A stretch of DNA of 64,000 nucleotides, taken from positions 5,892,501-5,956,500 of the forward strand of contig OY821750.1 of NCBI GenBank assembly GCA_963682055.1, in the 5' to 3' direction. The translations under genes and the position numbers were made by a program. The stretch's first letter is position 1. Each line of letters begins with the position of its first letter. The stretch comes from Primula veris. Its lineage: Eukaryota; Streptophyta; Magnoliopsida; Ericales; Primulaceae. Below the pieces are notes generated by a model, which worked only from the letters and a program-made list of their open reading frames with translations, made no database searches and was not told where the DNA came from. Positions 51,770-61,724 of this stretch are shown here, piece after piece.

Positions 51770-54318
51770 TTGTAATATGTTTTGTCTTGAATGCTTCTTG
51801 TTTGGCATGAAAACATGAGAATCACATTGCGTTTTGCTGCAGAATTGAGAAATAGTAGGATGGATCTCCCTTTTGGGTTTTCACCAGTGTTTTTCTCTTG
51901 TGTTTGTTTGCATAACTAATGATTGACATGGCCTGTGAATGATGGCGCAGAAATGTTTTTGCAAGTATTACATATATTTTTCTCAGCCTCACATAAGCCA
52001 GCGTATTTTTTTAAAAGCTGCAACTAAACAACCCTGTGTATGTAAGGAGCACTGTTTTTGCTACAGATATGAGAAATGCATAGTAAACAGTAAATCCCTT
52101 TCTCTTTCCCTTTATTTTTTCTTTTCTGTTTGCGTAATTCATTCCTGAAATGGCCATGAATGACAGGCGAAACGACTTAACAGAACAATTACATACATAT
52201 TTCGACTTATTTCGTTGAATTCATCATGGCGTGGCATCCTCGTGTTATTGAAGTACTCCTACTTTGGAAACCAAGTTGCTATATTTGGGAGTCCTTTTTT
52301 TAAAATTCCGAGTGCCCTGCACCTTGAGTTGGCTTTGTGATTACAGATTCCAGAGAAACAAAAGATGTGGAATAATTACACTTGGTATAAAAGATTAAGA
52401 ATGTGATCGATAAATTTTAATGTTCATAGCCTGGAATTAGACTAGATAAGAAGTACAAAGGTCCAGATTAGAAAAAATCTTAGCTTATTTAAGTAACCAG
52501 GGTTCCTGCAGTTTGCAGTCCAACAAGTGTTATATTTGGAAGCAATAAATTAAAAAAACAGAAAGTTTGTATTGGCTTCGGTGGCATTTTCCGCAGCGCC
52601 ATTCAAGTCTCTCTTCGAGTACATTGATTTTGGATTTCTCATGAGAATTGAATAAGAGATCTTTGGTTCGATTCTTTACCATCACAACTTATTCTTTTTT
52701 ATTTCTTTCATGTTCATTTAGTTACATGAGTAACACTTCATTGCTCATTATTTTTCAATAACATCCCTATATTTCTATCTTTATTCTTAAAATCTACAAA
52801 TACTCTTCGATACTTCATTTTGATGTTAGCAACAACAAAAATTAAATTAAATTTAATGTGTTTTTTATAATTACCAACTCGTTTTTTTTAACCTTCAGAA
52901 TAGACTTTTAAACTCGGTTTTCGATTATTTTAAACGTTGTTTTTCTTAAAATCCTAGTAGCAATTTTTTGTCAAATACACAGTAGCTTCTTGGCTTTCAT
53001 CATATTTTTAGACAAACGCTAGTACGCTTCCTAAGAAACAAAGGTAAAGGTATGACAGTTCGTAATTTATTAGTTATGGTTTGTATGGTTGCAGCTTTTG
53101 AGCAGTTATTTATTTTAAGTAAAGTTATACGAATTGGGTTGGCCAACTTATCACTTTGCATGATGACAAGGCTACAAACATCAGCATCATGTAAGCTTGA
53201 TTATTTACCGAAAAGCTGTAACAAAATATAAGCAGCGGTGCTTGATAAGACTATAGTTGGTCACTAGGGTGAATTTTAATTCTTAGGCAGTTTTTCAACT
53301 ACTTGAAGGCAGTTTCTTGATAAAATTGTGTTGTTTGAAACATATGTACTTCGAATCTTGAGACATTCTTGTGAAAGTCGAGATAGAACAGTTCATTTTT
53401 AATAATCGACAACAATCAGTTGTTACGTATGTTGTACTTGATAATATCTGAAATCCGATTGTTATTGTCTCTCATGCCAGTCTATTCTAATACCACGCTT
53501 CTCAAATGCATCTTCCCTCATTGTGTTGGTAAATAACGATAGCATTTCGTTATACCACAGTGCGTTACTTGATTTTGACTTGTAAGATTATATCAGTACA
53601 TCAGTGGCACTTTACATATCCAAAATTACATAACACCCATCAACAAGTTTGCTATAGCGCCTTTTTCATCTGTGCGACATCTGGATAATACATTTATCTG
53701 GTGTGTGCACTGTGTGGTATCAATAGGTTCCCTTATAATCAGTATCTAAATGCCTTTTCAGGAGTTTGCGTTTACTAAAAAACTTTGAAAAATGTATCAG
53801 TATTAATATTGGATCAGCACATTGAAGATAAAGTTGGTGATACCAGATATAAGGTCACATTCAGCATTGGAACAAAATACCATTGTTCAGAACTTCATAT
53901 TAACTAGACCTTTAAGATCGTATGCACCGCGGTGGCATTTTCCACAGCGCCATGAGTAGTAAGTTATTTCTTCCGAATGGATTATAGCTTTTCAGGATTT
54001 ATGGTTTTGATTTACTTTTTAGGTGACGCTATGCTCATCCTTGGTCTTGTAACCAAGGGACCTGGTTGTAGCTGAGGATGAGGTGCAAAAAACTAGCTCT
54101 GAAACCTCAAATTCTCTCAATTTACATTTTTTGTTTGTGTTACCATTTCCATTTTGAGGCTTTTATGTTTTTCATCTTCTAATTTACAAATTTTAAGCAA
54201 ATAAGCTGAGAAAAAAAATAGATATTTTAGTCAACTTAAAATATTGTCTCACTCCGAATGCTAACAAAAATTCTATTTTTTTTATGTTCTGTCGAGGAAA
54301 ATAAAAAATTAACATTTT
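51770..54318. other. Intergenic region, no gene recognised
   Basis: AT-rich. It contains two copies of the 23-base word GGTGGCATTTTCC(G/A)CAGCGCCAT (52580-52602 and 53931-53953), a possible structured stem at 54034-54082, and a weak local repeat around 51900-52180 (GTTTGCATAACTAATGATTG / GTTTGCGTAATTCATTCCTG with a following 'tggcc..tgaatga'). Confidence 0.5.
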
Positions 54319-54689
54319 GGATTTCTTGAAATGAGCAATTACCGGTTAAGTATCTAGCGGTCCCACTTATTACCTCGAAACTCAAAGCTTCCCATTGTAA
54401 AACTTTAGTCGATAAAATTACTAAAAGAATTACCTCTTGTAATAGAAAGTTCCTTTATGTTGGTAGATTACAACTCATTAATTCTGATTTAATCAACATG
54501 AATTGTAATTGGTGCTCTCATTTTATTATACATTTCAAAATCATTAAAGAAATAGAGCAATTGATTTCTAGCTTTTTCTGGTCCGACACTAGTTTGAATC
54601 ATCATAGTGTTAGAATAGCTTGGACTGGCATAACCCTCCCCTTAATTCTCTCTTAATGAAGGGGGCCTTGGTATTAAATGGCGAGGGAA
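54319..54689 (+). pseudogene. LINE reverse-transcriptase fragment (broken), host of element 2
   Basis: From 54339 the frame reads through the region after the polymerase core of plant L1 ORF2 proteins: LPVKYLAVPLITSKL, then KITKRITS, GRLQLINS, and IEQLISSFFWSD followed by VRIAW. It ends near 54645 in stops. The typical next motif (EGGLGI) appears at about 54658 in another frame, so at least one indel is present. The fragment is cut at 54689 by the LTR of element 2; the rest of the LINE may resume beyond the window. Confidence 0.75.
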
Positions 54690-55364
54690 TGTCAGCATCC
54701 CCCCGTCCGGGGCAATAACGCCCCCAAAGCGGGCCGTCCGGGCCTCATCAACCCTGAATGATGCGATGCCCCGGATTGGGAGGGCCGAGCCGTGCTGAGG
54801 CCGGCCCAAAGAAGCGTGTCGAGTACGCTTCCCCAATTAATACTGCTGCTCCCTTGGGGGACCCTCCTGACGTTTCACCGACGTGGCCCAATCACAGGAC
54901 ACCTCATGTGGGCCCCGGGAAAGGACAGTACCCTTGTCAGAGTCATAAATGACTCTGACGCCGTTGGATTAGCATCTCCCAGTACAGTGATCCAAGGGTT
55001 AATACACATCTGAACCTCACTATAAATACCCCCCCTAATCCTACTTAGAGGGGGACACAAAAAGACAGAGAGGAGAGATAAACCTTAAACAACCCGGACC
55101 CCCTGAACACTATCTGTACCACTCGATACAACGACCTGTAACCGGCCCGGTCCCTCATCCTTAATTATATTCCTACTTTCAGTTAACACCGATACTGACT
55201 TGATCGTTGGAGAGGGAAAACCCGGCAACAACCCCGGGCCCCTGTTCGTTCCTTGTGCAGGCACGAAGACCACCTGACCGCCGGAGCATACCTGACCGCC
55301 TCGGAAGATCGGAGCCAACGCGAAGTTGATTAAGTCGAGCTTGGGAAGAAAATCAAGCTCGCCA
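54690..55364 (+). repeat. 5' LTR of element 2
   Basis: Starts TGTCAGCATCCCCC, where LINE similarity ends, and finishes CTCGCCA just before the primer site (about 675 bp). It contains a TATA box (TATAAATA, 55021-55028). The start is inferred from the TG dinucleotide and the LINE break, because no 3' LTR is available for comparison. Confidence 0.7.
55021..55028 (+). promoter_or_regulatory. TATA box of the element 2 LTR promoter
   Basis: TATAAATA in a CACTATAAATACC context, midway through the LTR. Confidence 0.75.
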
Positions 55365-55365
55365 A

Positions 55366-55386
55366 TTGGCGCCGTCTGTGGGAAAC
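55366..55386 (+). other. Primer binding site of element 2
   Basis: TTGGCGCCGTCTGTGGGAAA follows the LTR. The first ten bases are the same as in element 1 (TGGCGCCGTC), typical of Tat-lineage elements. Confidence 0.75.
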
Positions 55387-55426
55387 CTAAACGCGTTAGC
55401 TTCGACTCCCCGTCCTTAAAAGAAAC

Positions 55427-57000
55427 ATGTCTGGCAATAACCGATTTGACACTCCATCGTCTCGACCCCCCCACGTTCTTGGGATGCCGAGAACGCTTTC
55501 TTTTGATGAGACCCCTAGGACCGCATCTACCAGGGAGCCCGTTCCCTTGACCGCAACAGCTCCCGCACCCCGATCGCGGACCGAGCTAACAGAGATGATG
55601 ATCGATATCCACCAAAAAGAGCTCGTCGCTCTTGCGGCCCAGAAAGCCTTGATAGCCTCGCTGATGGAGCCGGAACTCGAGCCCGCTCAAGGCGCGAGCC
55701 AAGACAAATCGGTTCCAGTCCCCGTTAAAAGCGTGATGTCCAGGTTGGGACCCCTCCGACGACCCCCCCTAGAGACTCCCAGGGAGCCGGCTAGGGGTGC
55801 GGAGTCGGAGCATTCCCAAGAAGGAAATTCTCGCCGCGATAACGAGCGGAGTATACATTCTCGGCTCCGTTGGCAGGATGGTAGTCGGGACTCACGGCCG
55901 GAATCTAGTCACGCCCGAACCGATAAGCCACCTCGGACACGGAGACGTGGCCGACGCGGACGGCACGATGCAGCTGGTGAGGCAGGGTTGAAAATCATGG
56001 CCTCGACCCGCAGCACCCCGTTCTCGGACGAAATTGAATACAGTACCCCCCCCCCCCCCCCGAAACTTTATCGCCCCTATCCTCCAAACCTTCAACGCGG
56101 ACTCTGATCCAGAGGCTCATCTCCGACACTACCGATACCAGATGAACCATTGGTCACACCTTGACCAATTAATGTGCAGGTGCTTTCCCGCCAGCCTGGG
56201 AAGGCTCGCTAGTAAGTGGTTCCAGTCCCTGCCCGTCAATTCTATCCACTGTTGGGACGACCTAGCTTATGACTTTGCACACCGGTTCATAAACTTGAAA
56301 GAGAGAGCTGCCCAGCCGGAGCAACTCTATCAAGTGAGGGTCCAATCTAAAGAGACCCTCGAGAATTATGATAGTCGGTTTTGGTTGAAACATGCCGAAT
56401 GCGCGGACTGTCCCGACTCCACCGCCATAGCTGCCTTCAGGCAAAACATGGTAGTTGGGAGCAGGATCCGAAACGAGATGATCGCGACCCCCCCCCAACT
56501 CTGTTCCTCAACTCAGGTCCCTCATAAAACAGCATATCGACATAGAGAAGGACATGAGGTCAACTGGGGCAACACGTTCTGTAGCCCTTATCGACCAGCC
56601 AAGGGATCGGTTCGTCGCAACGAGCCCTCGAAGAAACCGGCCCATAGCGGAAAGGATGGAGCGGCCACGAACGGGAAGAAACCCGCAACCGGCCCCTAAA
56701 AGAAGAAAAGAGGACCCCCGACCGGGGCATCAAACCCCTGTCGCCTCGGGGTCGGGCGCTGCCTATTCCACCACCTTTCGCCTACCTCTTGTCGACCTTC
56801 TTAACAAGATTGAGAACGAGCCTTTCTTCTCTTGGCCTCTCCCACTACGGAACGAGCCGGCCCCAGGGCCTAACGACAAAATCTGTGAATACCACAGGGG
56901 TCGCGGCCACCATACCGCCGAGTGCCATGGTCTGAAGGCCAGGCTCGAGGGATGGGTCCGGGATGGCCTAATGGATAAATATGTCAAATCACGAAGAGAA
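55427..57000 (+). pseudogene. gag of element 2, frameshifted at two poly-C runs
   Basis: Starts at ATG 55427 (MSGNNRFDTPSSR). The N-terminal region is Arg/Pro/Ser-rich. At a 16-base C run (56046-56061) the reading frame moves, and the conserved gag segment continues in another frame (NADSDPEAHLRHY, ASKWFQSLP, NYDSRFWLKH). At a second run of nine C (56488-56496) it moves again into the frame that leads through a zinc-knuckle-like CEYHRGRGHHTAEC (about 56885-56930) into pol. Both breaks fall exactly at homopolymers, so they may be true slippage mutations or sequencing/assembly errors. Confidence 0.85.
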
Positions 57001-59211
57001 TCCGACCGAGATGGAGAAGGGGTTGATGAGAGGCAGCGGGACCTCCCCCCACCGGTGATGATCTGTCATGTCATTCACTCTGGGCCCAAAAGGTCAATCC
57101 AGAATGGGGCAGAAAGAACCTCAGCACGGGAAGCATTGATGAAGCAGTACGTCTGCCTCGCAGAAAGCTCAAGCCCTCGGAAAAAGTATAAGCACAATTC
57201 CAAGCCGGATGTAAGCTTCACTGACTTCGACCTGGTGGGGGTGGACGTGCCCCACACTGATGCCCTCGTTATCTCGGCACAGATAGGCCTATGCGCTGTA
57301 GGACGGATCCTCGTTGATCAAGGAGCGTCGGTCAATATACTCTTTGAAGACCTCTTTCGAAAGATGGGACTCAAAGAGGAACAGTTGGAAACCGACGTCC
57401 CTCCCCTGTACGGATTCAACTCGGAGGCGGTCCGGCCCAAAGGAAACATAACCTTGCCCGTGAAAACTGGTACGAAAGTTATGGGCGTGGAGTTCACGGT
57501 GGTGAATGTCCCCTCTGTTTACAACGTGATATTGGGGCGCCCGTGGCTCCATAGAATAGATGGAATCTCCTCCACCTTACACCAAAAGGTTAAGTATCCA
57601 ACTGATTCTGGTGTGGAAACCATCTCAGGAAATCAGAAAGTCTCACGCAGCTGTGCCATGGCCGTGTATTCCGGCAAAAAGATGGTGCCGGCCCAAAGTG
57701 CCATGAACATCGAGGCAGAGGACCCTAAGCTGCTGAGGGAACTAAACAAAAAGATGGGGCCTGAGGCCGAAGACAAGGTGGAGGAGGGGCTGCTGAAAAT
57801 CCAAATCCCGGGGCATGACGAGGACCACTTTTTTATGGTGGGAGCAAAGCTTACCAAACCTGAGGTCACCGACCTCGTCGAACTCCTTCTCCAACACCTC
57901 GACAATTTTGCATGGGGTCCAAACGAGATGCCAGGCATCAGTTCCGACCTCGCTTGCCACCAACTTAACGTCAACCCGGTTGCCAAGCCCGTGATGCAAA
58001 AGGGGCGCCGCGTCAGTCCAGAGCATGCCGATGCCATAAACGAGGAAGTAGAGAAGCTTCTTCTGGCCGGGGCCATCATGGAGATTTATTACCCCAGATG
58101 GCTCGCCAATCCCGTAGTGGTCCCCAAAAAGAACGGAAAGTTGAGGGTGTGCATCGATTATACGAGCCTCAACAAGGCCTGTCCAAAGGATCCCTTCCCC
58201 TTGCCCAAAATCGATCAAATAGTGGACTCTACGGCCGGGGCCGCCAGAATGAGCTTCCTGGATGCCTGCTCCGGCTACCATCAAATACCTATGTCGGAGG
58301 CCGACCAAGAAAAAACTGCCTTCATCACCCCAAGGGGAAATTACTGCTACAAAGTGATGCCCTTCGGACTCAAGAACGCCGGGGCGACCTATCAGAGAAT
58401 GGTCACCAAGATATTCTCTAAGAACATAGGCCGAACCATGGAGGTCTATATTGACGACATGGTGGTAAAAAGCACCCAGGAGAGGGACCACCTATCCGAC
58501 CTAAGAGAGGTGTTTGAAACAATACGAAGGCATGACCTGAAGCTGAACGCCTCTAAATGTGCCTTCGGGGTAGGCGCCGGCAAATTCCTGGGGTTCATGG
58601 TGACCCATCGCGGCATCGAAGCGAACCCGTCCCAGATCTCTGCCTTGAAAAATTTGAAAACACCTGAGAAGAGAAGGGACATACAAAAGCTAGCCGGAAT
58701 GGCTGCCGCCCTCAACCGATTTATTGCCCGGTTCGGGGATCGATGCAAGCCATTCTTTACGGCCTTGAAAGCTCAGAAGAAATTCGAATGGACCGATGAA
58801 TGCCGGCGTGCGTTCACCGAGCTGGCTGACTATCTCGGAAGTCCGCCTCTTCTAACTAAGCCGGACCCAGGCGATGTCCTTACCCTATACCTCGCCGTGT
58901 CCGAGATAGCCGTCAGCGCCGTCCTCATCAAGGAACTCGACAGGGAGCAAAGACCTATCTATTACGTAAGCAAAACTCTCCTCGATACCGAGGCTAGGTA
59001 TACGCCTTTGGAAAAACTCGTCCTAGCCCTCGTCGTGGCCTCACGAAAACTTACTCACTATTTCTCTGCACACAGCATTGTGGTCTATACGGACCAGCCT
59101 GTGCAAGAAATACTCCAAAAGGGGGATCTCTCTCGACGAATGATGAAGTGGGCCTGCCACTTGAACGCCTACGACATCAGCTATGCGCCGCGAACGTCCG
59201 TCAAGGGATAG
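57001..59211 (+). pseudogene. pol of element 2, part 1: protease, reverse transcriptase, RNase H
   Basis: This is part of an open frame running from 56554 to a TAG at 59209-59211. Protease motif VDQGAS at about 57313-57330 (again DQG). Reverse transcriptase has FLDACSGYHQ and YIDD (second catalytic pair near residue 634 of the frame). The first RNase H follows (YYVSKTLLDTEARYTPLEK, YTDQP). The TAG stands where element 1 has the CAA of KGQVLADF, so a Gln codon was lost at the end of the first RNase H. The reading frame continues open beyond the stop. Confidence 0.9.
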
Positions 59212-61015
59212 GCCCTGGCCGACTTCGTGGCAGAATTCACTGGGACGACTCAATGCCCCGACATCACAGGTTGTGCCCCCGAGACCTGGATCTTGCACGC
59301 GGATGGAGCCGCCAATAAGAAAGGGTCCGGCCTCGGCGTCGTACTCCGATCTCCACAAGGGGATGTGATCGAGAAGTCGATCCAACTTGGCTTCAGAGCC
59401 ACCAATAACGAGGCCGAATATGAGGCCGTTATCGCCGGCCTGAAAATGGCCCGAAGCCTCGGAATCAAGAAGATACTGGTGCATACGGACTCTCAATTGG
59501 TCAGCAGCCAGATCAGTGGTGAATTTCAGACGAAGGACGACAGGATGGCCAGCTACGTGGCAATCGCTTCCGGAATACTCTCAAATCTTTGAATGTCAAG
59601 AAATCGTCAACATAAACAGAAACGAGAACACCCACGCCGATGCACTAGCGACCCTAGCCTCGGTCATGAGTGATAAAAAAGAGAGAGTCATCACCATAGA
59701 ATACGTCCCTTCGCCTAGCATCGAGGCTAGGGCAACAATTAACATGGTGACTGACCTCCCGCCGGAACCAAGCTGGATGGACCCCATAATCGAATACCAT
59801 CGCTCCGGTGATCTTTCCAATGAGAAGAAAGAGGCCGAGAAAATAAGAAGAACGGCACTGGGATTCTGGATAGCTCCCAACGACAAGCTCTATAAGAGAT
59901 CGTTCTCTGGCCCCTACTTACTCTGCGTCCACCCTGACATGGTAATGAGGGTCATGGAGGAAATTCACGAAGGAACGTGTGGGAGCCATACCGGGGGCAG
60001 ATCGCTGGCCAACCGAGCCTTGACCCACGGGTATTGGTGGCCCCTCATGCAGAAGGACGCCAAGGCTTTCGTACTCAGGTGCGAGAAGTGTCAGAAGTAC
60101 GCACCCATACCCCATGCCCCGGCGCAAAAAATGAGCAGCGTAACCTCGCCCTGGCCCTTTGCACAGTGGGGCATGGATATCGTCGGACCATTCCCCGTGG
60201 CCCCGGGGGGAAAGAAGTTCCTCCTCATGGTCACCGATTACTTCTCAAAATGGGTGGAGGCCGTGGCCTTAGCAAAGATCACAGAGGCCGAAGTGATACG
60301 TTTCCTCTGGAGAGACGTGATCACCAGATTCGGAATCCCCTACTCAATCGTCGCGGACAATGGTGGACAGTTCACCGGGGACAAATTAAAAACGATGTAT
60401 GCAAAGTATCACATCAAGAACTACTATTCGACCCCATCGTACCCCCAATGCAACGGAAAAGCCGAGGTATCAAACAAGACCGTGCTCGACGGAATCAAGA
60501 AGAGGCTAGACGAGTCCAAAGGACGATGGGCTGCAGAGCTGCATCACGTCCTTTGGGCCTACCGAACGACGAGAAGACGGGGCACTCAACAGACACCCTA
60601 TAGCCTCACTTACGGAATGGAAGCCATCATCCCGTTAGAAATCGGGCTTCCTTCTCTAAGGACGGACATGGTGGAAAACGGGCTTAATGAAAAGATGATG
60701 GGGCTAGAGCTGGACTACGCCGAAGAAAGAAGGGAGGTTGCGGCCATCCGTAACGCCGAATATAAAAACGAGCTGGGGCGTTCTTATAACAAAAGAGTGA
60801 ACGCCAGACGTTTCCAAGACGAAGACCTCGTGTTACGAAAAGTAAACAACAACACCAGGATACAGTCCGACGGCAAGCTAGGCCCCAATTGGGAAGGCCC
60901 CTATCGAATCCTCGGTGCAGTAGGGAACGGGGCCTACCTGTTGGGTCGTCTTCCCAATGACGTCCCGGTGGACCGACCTTGGAACGTCAACAACCTAAGG
61001 AAGTACTACCCGTAG
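59212..61015 (+). pseudogene. pol of element 2, part 2: archaeal-type RNase H and integrase
   Basis: The second RNase H begins HADGAANKKGSG with NNEAEYEA and HTDSQL. A single-base-type frameshift near 59560-59575 separates it from its last motif (NENTHADALA), which lies in the frame running to 61015. Integrase has the zinc region (GRSLANRALTHGYWW, CEKCQKY) and the catalytic triad: D in WGMDIVG, D in VADNGGQF, E in GKAEVSN. A GPYRIL-type C-terminal segment ends it, with no chromodomain. Domain content matches element 1, but the two proteins differ widely, so they are different families of the Tat lineage. Confidence 0.9.
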
Positions 61016-61097
61016 GGCTCGGCCTTTATGACTTTGTGTAAATAAGAATGTGGTGTAAATTTACGCCTGTGGGCTTTATAAATAAAAACTGCTGTTA

Positions 61098-61507
61098 TTT
61101 CAGTTCATCTAAATTTTCTAAGTGTTTCAGAACACGAGCCTATACGGCACCCCGGTTCATATTTACTTGAATTTTTCAGTTCATCTAAATTTTCTAAGTG
61201 TTTCAGAACACGAGCCTATACGGCACCCCGGTTCATATTTACTTGAATTTTTCAGTTCATCTAAATTTTCTAAGTGTTTCAGAACACGAGCCTATACGGC
61301 ACCCCGGTTCATATTTACTTGAATTTTTCAGTTCATCTAAATTTTCTAAGTGTTTCAGAACACGAGCCTATACGGCACCCCGGTTCATATTTACTTGAAT
61401 TTTTCAGTTCATCTAAATTTTCCAAGTGTTTCAGAACACGAGCCTATACGGCGCCCCGGTTCATATTTACTTGAATTTTTCAGTTCATTTAAGTTTTCTA
61501 TGTGTTA
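61098..61507 (+). repeat. 76-bp tandem array after pol (element 2)
   Basis: Five complete units plus part of a sixth, each beginning TTTCAGTTCATCTAAATTTT and containing AACACGAGCCTATACGGC. Units are nearly identical, with changes only in the last two. It occupies the same place as the 38/48-bp array of element 1 but shares no sequence with it. Confidence 0.97.
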
Positions 61508-61724
61508 CTTCGGTTGGCAAGTTATGAGTTGTATAAAACGAGCGCCCCAACGCCGAAGCATTAAGGCCCACTCATTTGGGAGCGTGTATACAATGAATAA
61601 AACACAGAAGAATAAAAGACAAGTCCAAAATTGTTTTTTCATTTCATTCAATGGAAAGCTATTACATGCTAAGTACAAAAAAGGAAATTACATCGAGAAT
61701 AAAATCTAAAAACCACAAAAAGCC
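61508..61724. other. Spacer between the tandem array and the antisense gene end
   Basis: A short non-coding stretch holding the likely 3' UTR of the antisense gene. The frame over the array and spacer is an artefact of the 76-bp repeats. Confidence 0.5.

Noticed and set aside
52560..52680. Possible tRNA (ggttcgattc near 52667)
   Set aside because: No acceptor, anticodon or T-arm pairing could be built around the motif.
57742..58491. 249-codon frame antisense to element 2 pol
   Set aside because: It mirrors conserved reverse-transcriptase sequence and has no features of its own.
61122..61709. Four identical 66-codon frames and a 119-codon frame
   Set aside because: They arise from the 76-bp tandem repeat read out of phase; no protein signature.
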